Positions 9,017 through 17,581 of a DNA stretch of 64,000 nt are shown here, piece by piece; position 1 is the stretch's first letter, and each line of letters opens with the position of its first letter. This stretch comes from Bacteroides zhangwenhongii. GTDB lineage: Bacteria > Bacteroidota > Bacteroidia > Bacteroidales > Bacteroidaceae. Where the stretch lies: contig NZ_CP059856.1 of NCBI RefSeq assembly GCF_009193325.2, positions 1,922,001-1,986,000 of the forward strand. The letters run 5' to 3'. Both the position numbers and the translations under genes were made by a program. The notes under the pieces are model-generated. The model was not told the DNA's origin. It saw only the letters and a list, made by a program, of their open reading frames with translations, and searched no databases.

Positions 9017-9751
9017 ATGATAAAGATAAAACCATTTTTGATCGCAGGCCTTCTGCTAACAGGATTCACTCTCTCCGCCACTGCTCAGATCGGAGAGGCA
9101 CGAAGCAATTTTTCTGTAGGTGTCAACGGAGGTGTCAACTTAAATAGTGTATCCTTCACTCCTACCATCAAACAGAACAGCCTGATGGGAATAACCGGAG
9201 GATTGACAGCCCGTTATATTTCTGAAAAGTATTTTGCCATGATTTGTGGGGCACAGGTCGAACTGAACTTCTCACAACGAGGTTGGGATCAATTATTTGA
9301 AATCGTGTCACTAGACGATAATGGAAATGAAGTGACTTCCAAAGATCCAAGTAAAACTTATACCCGCAAGATGACCTATATCGATATTCCTTTTCTTGCC
9401 CACCTAGCTTTCGGACGAGACAGAGGATTGCAATTTTTCATTCATGCAGGCCCGCAGATAGGCTTTTTGATCAGTGAATCGGAAACAATAAAAGGAATTG
9501 ATATGAATGAGTTGTCAAGTACCCAAAAAGCGGTATACGGTACTAAGATTCAGAATAAATTTGATTATGGCATTACCGGAGGCGGTGGTGTAGAGCTTAG
9601 AACGAAAAAAGCCGGTAGTTTTATAGTGGAAGGACGTTATTATTTTGCCTTATCCGATTTCTACAAGACAACCAAAAAGGATTATTTTGCCCGTGCAGCG
9701 CATGGAACAATTTCAATAAAGCTCACTTATTTATTCGATTTGAAGAAATAA
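9017..9751 (+). CDS. Outer-membrane beta-barrel protein (PorT-like)
   Basis: A 244-residue protein with a signal peptide (cleavage after SATAQ). Alternating, glycine-rich strands follow, such as NFSVGVNGGVNLNS, FIHAGPQIGFL and FDYGITGGGGVELR. They end in an aromatic/hydrophobic strand, ISIKLTYLFDLKK, as expected for the small Bacteroidota barrels of the PorT/OMP_b-brl_2 type. It lies 8 bp after the LysM protein and is surely cotranscribed. Function is unknown. One guess is an outer-membrane partner or anchor for the LysM protein. Confidence 0.82.
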   Translation: MIKIKPFLIAGLLLTGFTLSATAQIGEARSNFSVGVNGGVNLNSVSFTPTIKQNSLMGITGGLTARYISEKYFAMICGAQVELNFSQRGWDQLFEIVSLDDNGNEVTSKDPSKTYTRKMTYIDIPFLAHLAFGRDRGLQFFIHAGPQIGFLISESETIKGIDMNELSSTQKAVYGTKIQNKFDYGITGGGGVELRTKKAGSFIVEGRYYFALSDFYKTTKKDYFARAAHGTISIKLTYLFDLKK

Positions 9752-9827
9752 AATCCTCCTACACGAAAAAAAATTCCACATTTGCAATGCATCGTTTTAG
9801 AGATGCCAAAGCGTAGCTTTAGATAGC

Positions 9828-9866
9828 AAAAAGCATAGCTTTATAGGAGTTAAAGCTATGCTTTTT
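9828..9866. terminator. Intrinsic terminator between convergent genes
   Basis: AAAAAGCATAGCTTTA at 9828-9843 is perfectly complementary to 9851-9866, with a 7-nt loop and A/T tracts on both sides. It can end transcription of the barrel gene and of the convergent bamD-rpoZ-DUF4293 run. A related half-copy (AAAGCGTAGCTTT) lies just before it. Confidence 0.88.
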
Positions 9867-9912
9867 GTCTATTATATTATTAACGAATTACTCAGAGAGT
9901 ATAGAGAAAACT

Positions 9913-10356
9913 TTATCTTAATCTATCCGCAGCCTTTACCATCACTTCATCACGTCCGATAGCACGAACAGCCAATATATTCAGAATAATGGAAACAAGC
10001 GGCAAACACAAAGCCCACCCTACCCGAAACATATTCGCATCATTCTTCAATGCAAAATAGAAAGCAAGAAAAGCAATGTAATAGCCTACCAGCAATAAGC
10101 TGTTGAAAATCGTCATACGTATCTGCAACATACGATTTTTATATAAAAAAATTGTAGCTACGGCAACAATAGTACTAAGCAATAAGATGCAGAATAAGCC
10201 CCATGTAGACTCGTAAGCACCGTTTATTTCTATTCCTAGAGCTTTAAAAGAGTGCTCTCCCATCGCATCAGTAAAATACCCCATCGGCAAGCACATTGCT
10301 GTAATCAGCAAACCTGTAACAATCAGTAAATAAACTGTTTGAATTCTTTGAATCAT
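9913..10356 (-). CDS. DUF4293 family membrane protein
   Basis: A protein of 147 residues from the ATG at 10356; the longer frame to 10401 lacks a better start. It has four hydrophobic segments (TVYLLIVTGLLITAMCL, FCILLLSTIVAVATIFL, SLLLVGYYIAFLAFYFAL, LCLPLVSIILNILAVRAIG) and the N-terminal MIQRIQTVYLL and C-terminal RAIGRDE typical of DUF4293 proteins of Bacteroidota. It lies downstream of bamD and rpoZ on the same strand, a conserved-looking arrangement, and is probably the last gene of that operon. No function is known. Confidence 0.82.
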   Translation of the reverse strand: MIQRIQTVYLLIVTGLLITAMCLPMGYFTDAMGEHSFKALGIEINGAYESTWGLFCILLLSTIVAVATIFLYKNRMLQIRMTIFNSLLLVGYYIAFLAFYFALKNDANMFRVGWALCLPLVSIILNILAVRAIGRDEVMVKAADRLR

Positions 10357-10464
10357 AAATAGTATAAATAGTAGTTGAGTTAAACAATAATAGCCAAGCA
10401 ATAAGGAGCAGGGATTGTCATCCCACTTACTACTTGACTATCAATTCTTTCGTCAGAAAATAAA

Positions 10465-10800
10465 TTACTGAAGTTTTTCCTTCTCTTTAGCCGGATTTCT
10501 ATAATATATTTTCCCTTCGATGTATTCTTGCGTAGCAATCAGGTCCGGTTTCGGCAACTTCTCATAATAACGAGAAATCTCGATTTGCTCTCTATTTTCA
10601 AACACTTCTTCCATGTTGTCAGTATAAGAAGCAAACTCTGCCAATTTCTTAGAAAGATCGTTCTTGATTTCCACACTAATCTGATTAGCACGCTTACCAA
10701 TAATGGCAACTGTTTCATAAACATTCCCTGTATCGGAGCAGAGTTCCATCATGTCACGGGTTACCGTTGTAGTAGGAGCATTCGTCTTTTTGTAGTCCAT
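10465..10800 (-). CDS. rpoZ: RNA polymerase omega subunit (Bacteroidota type)
   Basis: A 111-residue protein. The core, TGNVYETVAIIGKRANQISVEI, matches the omega/Rpb6 helix that clamps the beta-prime C-terminus. The C-terminal extension (ISRYYEKLPKPDLIATQEYIEG) is characteristic of the longer Bacteroidota omega. It begins 14 bp after bamD on the same strand, so it is cotranscribed with it. Its role is assembly and stability of RNA polymerase. The assignment rests on these family features, and the protein is distant from proteobacterial RpoZ. Confidence 0.88.
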   Translation of the reverse strand: MDYKKTNAPTTTVTRDMMELCSDTGNVYETVAIIGKRANQISVEIKNDLSKKLAEFASYTDNMEEVFENREQIEISRYYEKLPKPDLIATQEYIEGKIYYRNPAKEKEKLQ

Positions 10801-10814
10801 AAATCTATTTAAAT

Positions 10815-11618
10815 TTAGTCTTTAATTACTTTCTGTGATTCATTGAAAATTTTCTCAGCCTCTTTCAGATATTTGCTTTCCGGAAACTCATTCTTAAAAG
10901 CATAATATTCATCGATTGTCTCACGATAACGATCCATTTTCTTATCTTCCACGCTATAAATAGCCATCTCATGCCTTGCACGCAGAATCAAGATGGAAAG
11001 TTCTTCGCGATAATCAGTATAAGGATAATCCTTCAGTGCATTTTGAGCCGTGATGACACAAGACTCATAGTTGTTGCCCAAATAATTACCCAAGTTATAA
11101 TATAATTTGGCTGAATAAAGTTCTTTCAACACCAACTTATCCTGCAAAGCAAAAATCATATCCTGTGCCTCTTGCTTTTTACTACTGTTCGGGAAATATT
11201 CCATGAACATCTGCAATTGTTGGATAGCCTGATAAGTACTTGACTGATCCAAACGTGGCTCCGGAGTATCCAAAAATAACGCTTTACCTGCATGGAAACG
11301 TGCCAATTCAGTAAAAGTTCCACGGGGATATGTATTAAAATAGGTGATAAAAGTCTGAGCCGCAGTCTGATAATCTTTTTGATTATAATAACTCATGCCC
11401 AACATATACAAAGATTCTTCCGCTTTATCCGTTCCTTTAAGAATAGTAATCAATTCGTTCAACAAAGTAGCCGAACGGTTATACTGTCCTTTTGCAAAAT
11501 AGTTTTTAGCGGCTTCGTACTTGTATTCGTAATCGGTGCTTTTCAGCAATTTATTATACTCCCCACATGAAGTGAGAGTAGCTGCCGCAAGCAAAGTTAT
11601 AATGATATTTTTCTTCAT
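10815..11618 (-). CDS. bamD: Outer-membrane assembly lipoprotein BamD
   Basis: A 267-residue lipoprotein with signal peptide and lipobox LTSCG (Cys18). It is followed by TPR-like repeats: YEAAKNYFAKGQYNRSATLLNEL, YMLGMSYYNQKDYQTAAQTF, FMEYFPNSSKKQEAQD and YAFKNEFPESKYLKEAEKI. BamD/YfiO is the essential lipoprotein partner of BamA in inserting beta-barrel proteins into the outer membrane. The EYKYEAAKNYF start and the FNTYPRG and FPNS motifs between helices are typical. It is first in an operon with rpoZ and the DUF4293 gene. The -7 box at 11638-11645 leaves only a very short leader. Confidence 0.93.
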   Translation of the reverse strand: MKKNIIITLLAAATLTSCGEYNKLLKSTDYEYKYEAAKNYFAKGQYNRSATLLNELITILKGTDKAEESLYMLGMSYYNQKDYQTAAQTFITYFNTYPRGTFTELARFHAGKALFLDTPEPRLDQSSTYQAIQQLQMFMEYFPNSSKKQEAQDMIFALQDKLVLKELYSAKLYYNLGNYLGNNYESCVITAQNALKDYPYTDYREELSILILRARHEMAIYSVEDKKMDRYRETIDEYYAFKNEFPESKYLKEAEKIFNESQKVIKD

Positions 11619-11637
11619 CCTATTTTAAAATATTGCG

Positions 11638-11645
11638 CAAAGTTA
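11638..11645 (-). promoter_or_regulatory. -7 promoter element of the bamD operon
   Basis: Reads TAACTTTG on the minus strand, an exact TAnnTTTG match, 19 bp before the bamD ATG. Confidence 0.5.
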
Positions 11646-11731
11646 CTTATTCGCAGGGAATTTAGCAATTAATCTATGTTTTTTAATACATAAAAGGCGT
11701 TAAACATCGACAAATGGGGAGAAAAAGACGA

Positions 11732-12157
11732 TTAAAGTCTATACAAATCGCTAGCCGCCAGCAGATCGACTTTCTTTTCTTTCAACACCTCAATACATTT
11801 ATCCAGATCGCTAGGACGAATCACTACATTGGCCACATTATTATTGGCAAACGAGTACATATATTCGATAAATACCCCTTCGGCAGACAAATATCCCAAT
11901 ACAGTTGCCAAAGCTCCCGGCACATTAGGACAACTGATTCCGACCACATCGGTCACATTTACTGCAAAATGATTATCCTTCAAAGCTTTATATGCTCTAT
12001 CCGGATCGGACACAATTCCGCGCAAAATACCGAAATCAGCATTTTCAGCGATGCACAAAGCAGAAAGATTGATACCTTCTTTCGCCAGCACTTCAGTCAC
12101 TTCCGTCAAACGGCCTGACTTGTTTTCCAAAAAGATAGAAAGTTGTTTTGCTACCAT
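11732..12157 (-). CDS. ACT-domain amino-acid binding protein
   Basis: A 141-residue protein made of two ACT domains. The first starts at LSIFLENKSGRLTEVTEVLAKEGINLSAL; the second, at about residue 72, is VVGISCPNVPGALATVLGYL. ACT domains bind amino acids and regulate metabolic enzymes. The gene begins 25 bp after the phenylacetate-CoA ligase gene on the same strand. This pair is widespread in anaerobic Bacteroidota and archaea, which suggests it senses an aromatic amino acid or a product for the ligase. No catalytic domain is attached. Confidence 0.88.
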   Translation of the reverse strand: MVAKQLSIFLENKSGRLTEVTEVLAKEGINLSALCIAENADFGILRGIVSDPDRAYKALKDNHFAVNVTDVVGISCPNVPGALATVLGYLSAEGVFIEYMYSFANNNVANVVIRPSDLDKCIEVLKEKKVDLLAASDLYRL

Positions 12158-12182
12158 AATCGTAGAGTATTAATTTTAAGTT

Positions 12183-13490
12183 TTAAAGTTTTCTGTTATC
12201 AATCACCCGTTTCGCTTTACCCACACTGCGTTCAATGCTACGTGGTTCTACCAGCTTCACATTGACTCCCAATCCGAGTACACTCTGCAGACGCGCACCC
12301 AATTTCTTCTTCAGAGCCAACATCTTATTGATTTCATCAGAATAGAATTCCGGTCGTACTTCTACTTGAAGTTCCATCGTATCGGTATTATTCTCGCGTC
12401 CCACTATCAGCAGATAATGCGGTTCAAATTCCGCCATTTCAAGAATAACGGATTCTATTTGTGTCGGGAATACATTGACACCACGAATAATCAACATATC
12501 ATCACTGCGTCCCAAGATACGATCCATGCGTACCAATGTACGTCCACAGGAACATTTGTCATAATGTAGAGCGGTAAGGTCGCGCGTACGATAACGGAGC
12601 AGCGGCATACCTTCCTTTGTAAGGTGGGTAAACACCAGTTCGCCTGTTTGACCGGGTTCTACCGGCTGTAATGTATTCGGATCAATAATTTCGGGAAAGT
12701 AATGGTCTTCATTCAAGTGGGTTCCATGCTGGCATTCACACTCGTACCCCACACCCGGTCCGGCAATTTCACTCAATCCATAAATATCGTATGCCTTAAT
12801 GCCCAGCTTTTCTTCAATCTCATGGCGCATATTTTCCGTCCAAGGTTCTGCACCGAAAGCACCGACTTTCAGCTTAAACTCCTCACGCGGATAACCCGAA
12901 TCCTTAATCGCATCTGCCAGATACAATGCATAAGAAGGTGTGCAACAAAGTACTGTCGAACCGAAGTCATGCATCAACGTTATCTGCTTTTCAGTGTTAC
13001 CGCTAGACATCGGAATCACAGAAGCTCCGATATTTTCGGCTCCGGCATGTGCCCCCAGTCCGCCTGTGAAAAGTCCATATCCGTATGATACTTGAAAAAT
13101 GTCCGATCGGCCTGCCCCGTATGCGGTAAAGGCACGAGAAATACATTCCGCCCATGAAGACAAATCCTTACGAGTATAGCCGACAACCGTCGGTTTTCCC
13201 GTCGTACCGGATGAAGCATGGATACGTACGATCTGACTCATCGGCACAGCACAAAGCCCGAACGGATAATTATCTCTTAAATCATGTTTCGTGGTAAACG
13301 GCAGTTTCACAATATCATCAATGCTATTGATATCGTCGGGAGTGACTCCCATTTCCTGCATCTTCTTCCGATAGAAGGGTGTGTTGTGATAAACGTAATC
13401 TACAATTTTCTTGAGTCGTATGCTTTGAATCTTACGAAGACTCTCACGATCCATACACTCAATGCTCTCATTCCAAATCATGCTTTTCAT
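12183..13490 (-). CDS. paaK: Phenylacetate-CoA ligase (adenylate-forming)
   Basis: A 435-residue adenylate-forming ligase of the PaaK family. It activates aryl-acetates such as phenylacetate with ATP and CoA. The phosphate-binding loop is HASSGTTGKPTVVGYT. YGLSEIAGPGVGYEC is the A5-like motif, and YRTRDLTAL followed by RILGRSDDMLIIRGVNVFP is the hinge. In anaerobes the enzyme usually works with indolepyruvate ferredoxin oxidoreductase in aromatic amino-acid fermentation, or in reductive synthesis from arylacetates. No ior genes lie nearby in this window. An alternative start is the ATG three codons inside. It is cotranscribed with the ACT gene. Confidence 0.93.
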   Translation of the reverse strand: MKSMIWNESIECMDRESLRKIQSIRLKKIVDYVYHNTPFYRKKMQEMGVTPDDINSIDDIVKLPFTTKHDLRDNYPFGLCAVPMSQIVRIHASSGTTGKPTVVGYTRKDLSSWAECISRAFTAYGAGRSDIFQVSYGYGLFTGGLGAHAGAENIGASVIPMSSGNTEKQITLMHDFGSTVLCCTPSYALYLADAIKDSGYPREEFKLKVGAFGAEPWTENMRHEIEEKLGIKAYDIYGLSEIAGPGVGYECECQHGTHLNEDHYFPEIIDPNTLQPVEPGQTGELVFTHLTKEGMPLLRYRTRDLTALHYDKCSCGRTLVRMDRILGRSDDMLIIRGVNVFPTQIESVILEMAEFEPHYLLIVGRENNTDTMELQVEVRPEFYSDEINKMLALKKKLGARLQSVLGLGVNVKLVEPRSIERSVGKAKRVIDNRKL

Positions 13491-13505
13491 TATTAAAATT
13501 AAAAA

Positions 13506-13580
13506 ATAGAGAATCGAGAATGAAAGGGAATTATCTGCTTCTGCAATACTTTTTAATTTTCAATTCTCAATTTTCAATTA
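13506..13580. repeat. Degenerate intergenic inverted repeat (AATTCTCAATTTTC type)
   Basis: Between paaK and uvrB, GAGAATCGAGAATGAAAG-like bases (13506-13533) face TTTTCAATTCTCAATTTTCA (13558-13577). These are loose inverted copies of the short TTGARAGT/TCTCAA units found inside carA, carB and gltB. This copy is AT-rich and decayed. It lies in the promoter gap of two divergent genes. Confidence 0.55.
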
Positions 13581-13668
13581 TTTTGTTGCAAAGTAAAGGA
13601 TTTATTTGGAAAAATGATTTGTAATCTCGATTATTTTGCCGAATATTGTTCCAATTTTAGAATTAACT

Positions 13669-15702
13669 ATGAATTTTGAACTAACATCAGCTTATAAACC
13701 TACCGGAGACCAGCCGGAAGCAATCGCACAACTGACTGAAGGGGTACTTCAAGGAGTTCCCGCACAGACTTTATTGGGGGTCACAGGATCGGGAAAAACA
13801 TTTACCATTGCCAATGTAATCGCTAATATCAATAAGCCGACATTGATTTTGAGTCATAACAAGACGCTGGCTGCCCAATTATATGGAGAGTTTAAGGGAT
13901 TCTTTCCGAATAATGCGGTGGAATATTACGTTTCTTACTACGATTATTACCAGCCGGAAGCCTATTTGCCTAGCAGCGATACTTATATAGAAAAGGATCT
14001 TGCCATCAATGACGAGATAGACAAGCTCCGTCTCGCCGCAACTTCCGCCCTACTCTCCGGACGAAAAGACGTAGTGGTGGTCTCTTCCGTTTCCTGTATC
14101 TATGGCATGGGAAACCCTTCGGACTTTTATAAAAATGTGATTGAAATAGAACGGGGGCGCATGATTGACCGCAATGTTTTCCTTCGCCGCCTGGTAGACA
14201 GTCTGTATGTCCGCAACGATATCGACCTTAATCGTGGTAATTTCCGCGTCAAAGGAGATACTGTGGATATTTATCTGGCATATACGGACAACCTGTTGCG
14301 CGTCACATTTTGGGGAGACGAGATTGATGGCATAGAGGAGGTAGACCCAGTCAGCGGAGTCACTGTCGCCCCCTTCGAGGCTTATAAGATTTATCCCGCC
14401 AATTTGTTCATGACTACTAAGGAAGCAACCCTCCGAGCCATTCATGAGATAGAAGATGACTTGACCAAACAGGTCGCTTTCTTTGAGTCTATCGGCAAAG
14501 AATATGAAGCGAAAAGACTATACGAGCGTGTCACATACGATATGGAAATGATTCGGGAATTGGGACATTGCTCCGGCATTGAGAATTATTCCCGCTATTT
14601 CGACGGTCGTGCTGCAGGTACCCGTCCTTATTGTCTGCTGGATTTCTTTCCGGACGATTTTCTGATTGTCATTGACGAAAGCCATGTCAGTGTTCCTCAG
14701 ATCCGTGCAATGTACGGAGGCGACAGGGCACGTAAAATCAATCTTGTGGAGTATGGTTTCCGCCTACCTGCCGCCATGGATAACCGACCGTTGAAATTTG
14801 AAGAATTTCAGGAAATGGCGAAGCAAGTGATCTATGTCAGCGCTACACCGGCAGACTATGAACTCATCCAATCCGAAGGGATTGTAGTGGAACAGGTAAT
14901 CCGTCCTACCGGATTGTTGGACCCAATTATTGAAGTACGCCCGAGCTTGAACCAGATCGATGATCTGATGGAAGAAATTCAACTGCGTATTGAGAAAGAA
15001 GAGCGTGTTCTTGTCACTACTCTTACCAAGCGCATGGCGGAGGAGCTAACTGAATATCTCCTCAACAATAATATAAGGTGTAATTATATTCATAGCGACG
15101 TTGATACCCTCGAACGTGTAAAAATCATGGATGACCTCCGACAGGGAATTTACGATGTGCTGATCGGGGTCAATCTGCTACGTGAAGGTCTCGATTTGCC
15201 GGAAGTATCTCTTGTAGCTATCCTTGATGCAGACAAGGAAGGCTTCCTTCGTTCCCATCGTTCGTTGACGCAGACAGCCGGACGTGCAGCGCGTAATGTG
15301 AACGGAAAAGTAATCATGTATGCCGATAAAATTACGGACAGCATGAGACTGACCATCGACGAGACCAATCGTCGACGAGAGAAACAGTTGGCATACAATG
15401 AGGCAAACGGCATTACTCCACAGCAGATCAAGAAAGCGAGAAACTTGGATGTATTCGGCAACGCTAATTCGGAAACAAATGAATTGCTGAAAGAAAAACA
15501 AGCCTATATTGAACCGACAACTCCGAACATTGCGGCAGATCCGGTAGTACAGTATATGAGTAAAGCACAAATGGAAAAGAGTATCGAACGTACGCGCAAA
15601 CTAATGCAGGAAGCAGCCAAAAAGCTTGAATTTATTGAAGCTGCCCAATACCGTGACGAATTATTAAAATTGGAAGACTTAATGAAAGAGAAATGGGGAT
15701 AG
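13669..15702 (+). CDS. uvrB: Excinuclease ABC subunit B
   Basis: UvrB, 677 residues. The ATG at 13669 is preferred over the TTG at 13636 because it gives the usual MNFELTSAYKPTGDQPEAI start. Walker A is GVTGSGKTFT, the damage-binding beta-hairpin is YYDYYQPEAYLP, the DEAD-like box is VIDESHVS, and helicase motifs VTTLTKRMAEEL and QTAGRAARN follow. The C-terminal UVR motif (KLEFIEAAQYRDELLKLEDL) binds UvrC. UvrB verifies damage handed over by UvrA and positions UvrC. The gene is single, divergent from paaK. Confidence 0.97.
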   Translation: MNFELTSAYKPTGDQPEAIAQLTEGVLQGVPAQTLLGVTGSGKTFTIANVIANINKPTLILSHNKTLAAQLYGEFKGFFPNNAVEYYVSYYDYYQPEAYLPSSDTYIEKDLAINDEIDKLRLAATSALLSGRKDVVVVSSVSCIYGMGNPSDFYKNVIEIERGRMIDRNVFLRRLVDSLYVRNDIDLNRGNFRVKGDTVDIYLAYTDNLLRVTFWGDEIDGIEEVDPVSGVTVAPFEAYKIYPANLFMTTKEATLRAIHEIEDDLTKQVAFFESIGKEYEAKRLYERVTYDMEMIRELGHCSGIENYSRYFDGRAAGTRPYCLLDFFPDDFLIVIDESHVSVPQIRAMYGGDRARKINLVEYGFRLPAAMDNRPLKFEEFQEMAKQVIYVSATPADYELIQSEGIVVEQVIRPTGLLDPIIEVRPSLNQIDDLMEEIQLRIEKEERVLVTTLTKRMAEELTEYLLNNNIRCNYIHSDVDTLERVKIMDDLRQGIYDVLIGVNLLREGLDLPEVSLVAILDADKEGFLRSHRSLTQTAGRAARNVNGKVIMYADKITDSMRLTIDETNRRREKQLAYNEANGITPQQIKKARNLDVFGNANSETNELLKEKQAYIEPTTPNIAADPVVQYMSKAQMEKSIERTRKLMQEAAKKLEFIEAAQYRDELLKLEDLMKEKWG

Positions 15703-15823
15703 ATTTCCCCACTTCTCTCCTACTACAAACTTGATTGCCAAGCATAGAAAATCTTAACAAACCTGTATCACGGCATCCATTCCGTTAATTAGAGTTATAA
15801 AAACACTTATCAATGACTGATAA

Positions 15824-15934
15824 TTTGCAAAGTTGCCGGAAGTCCGTATCTTTGCATTGTGTTTTTCATAGTATTAGATTTAAGGTTAACAAAGGTTGGA
15901 GCAAGGCGTTGCTCCTTTTTTTATGTCTATACGT
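15824..15934 (+). ncRNA. Putative small RNA gene, copy 1 (own promoter and terminator)
   Basis: TTTG (15824-15827), a 19-bp spacer and TATCTTTG (15847-15854) form a full Bacteroides promoter. It is followed by about 65 nt containing AGATTTAAGGTTAACAAAGG and an intrinsic terminator, GGAGCAA-GGCG-TTGCTCC plus seven T (15898-15922). No open reading frame of sense is present. Bases 15839-15934 are 94/96 identical to 16809-16904. The unit sits between uvrB and the convergent GDSL gene, so it is not the leader of any coding gene. A paralogous small-RNA family has been described in Bacteroides; whether this is a member was not checked. Confidence 0.65.
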
Positions 15935-15945
15935 TATCTTCGTAT

Positions 15946-16650
15946 TCAAAGTGCTTTCTCAATCGCTTTCTTTATCAACGGTTCCATGATATCATATCCT
16001 TCACTGTTCGGATGTACTCCGTCTTTTGTATATTGAGGATTCAATGCTTGATTCTCAGAAACAACCAATGCTTGATAATAATCCACATACGGAATTTTAT
16101 TTGCTTTTGCATAAGCCTCTATCCGATCATTTAAAGATTTAATCTTCTGAGGAGCATCTTTAATTTCCATTCTCCACTTGAATGCAGCGGCAGGAAGTAC
16201 GGAAGTCAGAATAACTTTAATCTTATTCGCTTTAGCCAATTCGACCATGGAGATGATATTTCCAAACGTATAATCTTCATTATAAGCCTGTGTATTTTCG
16301 GCAATATCATTTGTTCCGGCATTAATCACTACTAAAGCAGGAGAAAGATTAATCACATCTTCCCGAAAACGTAACAAGAATTGATAAGAAGTCTGCCCAC
16401 TGATTCCGCGACCAATATATCCATTTGTCTTGAAGAAGTCCGGATGAGTCCTTACCCAACCTTCAGTGATGGAATTTCCCATAAAAACAACCCGTTTATC
16501 TTTTTTTGTCGCTTGCGGAAGCGCAGCATTTTGTTTTGAATAACGAGCTAAATTTGCAAAATCCTTTTTCTGTGCATAGCTCTCTCCCATTGAGAAGCTT
16601 AAACAAATAATTGCCAACAGTAACCATTGATACATTCTTCTTTTATCCAT
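15946..16650 (-). CDS. SGNH/GDSL family hydrolase, secreted
   Basis: A 234-residue protein with a signal peptide (cleavage after ESYAQ) and the four SGNH blocks: VFMGNSITEGW (block I, GNS in place of GDS), GRGISGQTS (block II Gly), INAGTNDI (block III Asn) and KDGVHPNSEGY (block V Asp/His). It is an esterase-type fold that often deacetylates carbohydrates in Bacteroides. The substrate is unknown and there is no neighbouring polysaccharide locus. The gene is flanked on both sides by the duplicated small-RNA unit. A minus-strand TATCTTTG at 16685-16692 is its likely promoter. Confidence 0.9.
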   Translation of the reverse strand: MDKRRMYQWLLLAIICLSFSMGESYAQKKDFANLARYSKQNAALPQATKKDKRVVFMGNSITEGWVRTHPDFFKTNGYIGRGISGQTSYQFLLRFREDVINLSPALVVINAGTNDIAENTQAYNEDYTFGNIISMVELAKANKIKVILTSVLPAAAFKWRMEIKDAPQKIKSLNDRIEAYAKANKIPYVDYYQALVVSENQALNPQYTKDGVHPNSEGYDIMEPLIKKAIEKAL

Positions 16651-16684
16651 ATTTATATTAGGTATTAGTAATAGATATTGGACG

Positions 16685-16692
16685 CAAAGATA
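16685..16692 (-). promoter_or_regulatory. -7 promoter element of the GDSL hydrolase
   Basis: Reads TATCTTTG on the minus strand, 34 bp before the hydrolase start. Confidence 0.45.
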
Positions 16693-16793
16693 AAAAAATC
16701 TCTGTACATAGACAGTAAAATTCCGAATAACCGTTAAGACAGGAATGCATTTTCTTAATCTATGTTATATAACATACATTTTTTCTTGGATTA

Positions 16794-16904
16794 TTTGCAA
16801 ATATCACAGAAGTCCGTATCTTTGCAATGTGTTTTTCATAGTATTAGATTTAAGGTTAACAAAGGTTGGAGCAAGGCGTTGCTCCTTTTTTTATATCTAT
16901 ACGT
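16794..16904 (+). ncRNA. Putative small RNA gene, copy 2
   Basis: Same layout as copy 1: TTTG at 16794-16797, 19-bp spacer, TATCTTTG at 16817-16824, then the same 65-nt transcript ending in GGAGCAA-GGCG-TTGCTCC and a T tract. It differs from copy 1 at two bases over 96. It lies 49 bp upstream of the AlaX-like gene on the same strand, so here it could also act as a terminated leader. Copy 1 has no such gene behind it, which favours a free-standing RNA. Confidence 0.65.
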
Positions 16905-16953
16905 ATAGGATCTATCGTAAAATAGAAACAATCAATTCAAATAACTAAATCCA

Positions 16954-17430
16954 ATGGAACAACAAATTCAACTCAACGATCACAACAAGCAGGAATACCC
17001 TCCTATGCATACAGCAGAGCATTTACTCAATGCCACCATGGTGAAAACCTTTGGCTGCCCACGTTCTCGCAATGCCCACATCGAAAGGAAAAAGAGCAAA
17101 TGTGACTATATACTTTCGTCATGTCCGACAGCGGAACAAATCCAGTCTATTGAAGATAAAGTGAACGAGGCAATCAGTCAGAACCTACCTGTGACAGTTG
17201 AGTTTATGACTCATGAACAGGCCAAAGACATCGTAGATTTAAGTAAGCTACCTGCCGATGCAAGTGAAACTCTTCGCATTGTCCGCATTGGAGATTATGA
17301 TGCCTGCGCCTGCATCGGATTGCATGTATCCAATACTTCTGAAGTGGGTACCTTTAAAATCATTAGTCATGATTATGACAAAGAAAGGCAAACACTAAGA
17401 ATAAGGTTCAAACTGATCGAGAAGAAGTAA
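16954..17430 (+). CDS. AlaX-type alanyl/threonyl-tRNA editing domain protein
   Basis: A 158-residue free-standing tRNA second-additional-domain protein. The zinc-binding, catalytic motifs of the family are visible: HTAEH at residues 19-23 and the CACIGLHV segment near residue 118. Such proteins hydrolyse mischarged Ser- or Gly-tRNA(Ala), or mischarged tRNA(Thr). The protein is short and lacks the N-terminal glycine-rich extension of AlaX-L, so it looks like the small AlaX-S class. Substrate is inferred. Its only upstream signal is the second small-RNA unit. Confidence 0.85.
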   Translation: MEQQIQLNDHNKQEYPPMHTAEHLLNATMVKTFGCPRSRNAHIERKKSKCDYILSSCPTAEQIQSIEDKVNEAISQNLPVTVEFMTHEQAKDIVDLSKLPADASETLRIVRIGDYDACACIGLHVSNTSEVGTFKIISHDYDKERQTLRIRFKLIEKK

Positions 17431-17554
17431 ACAGGTTATCAAATTAATATCTATCTTATATAAAATAAATAAAAACAGAATACATTTTGTCACCTATATT
17501 GCAAATTTGGCATTATTACAATGACAAATAGACAATTTAAGTCTCCAAAAGCTC

Positions 17555-17571
17555 TTGGCATAAGGTTTGCA
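17555..17571 (+). promoter_or_regulatory. Sigma-54 (-24/-12) promoter of hsp20
   Basis: TTGGCATAAGGTTTGCA carries the invariant GG and GC of RpoN promoters separated by exactly 10 bp, and matches TGGCA and TTGCA of the consensus. It lies 131 bp before the hsp20 ATG. No TAnnTTTG box is seen between it and the gene. It would need an NtrC-type activator. Confidence 0.72.
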
Positions 17572-17581
17572 TTTATAGAAG

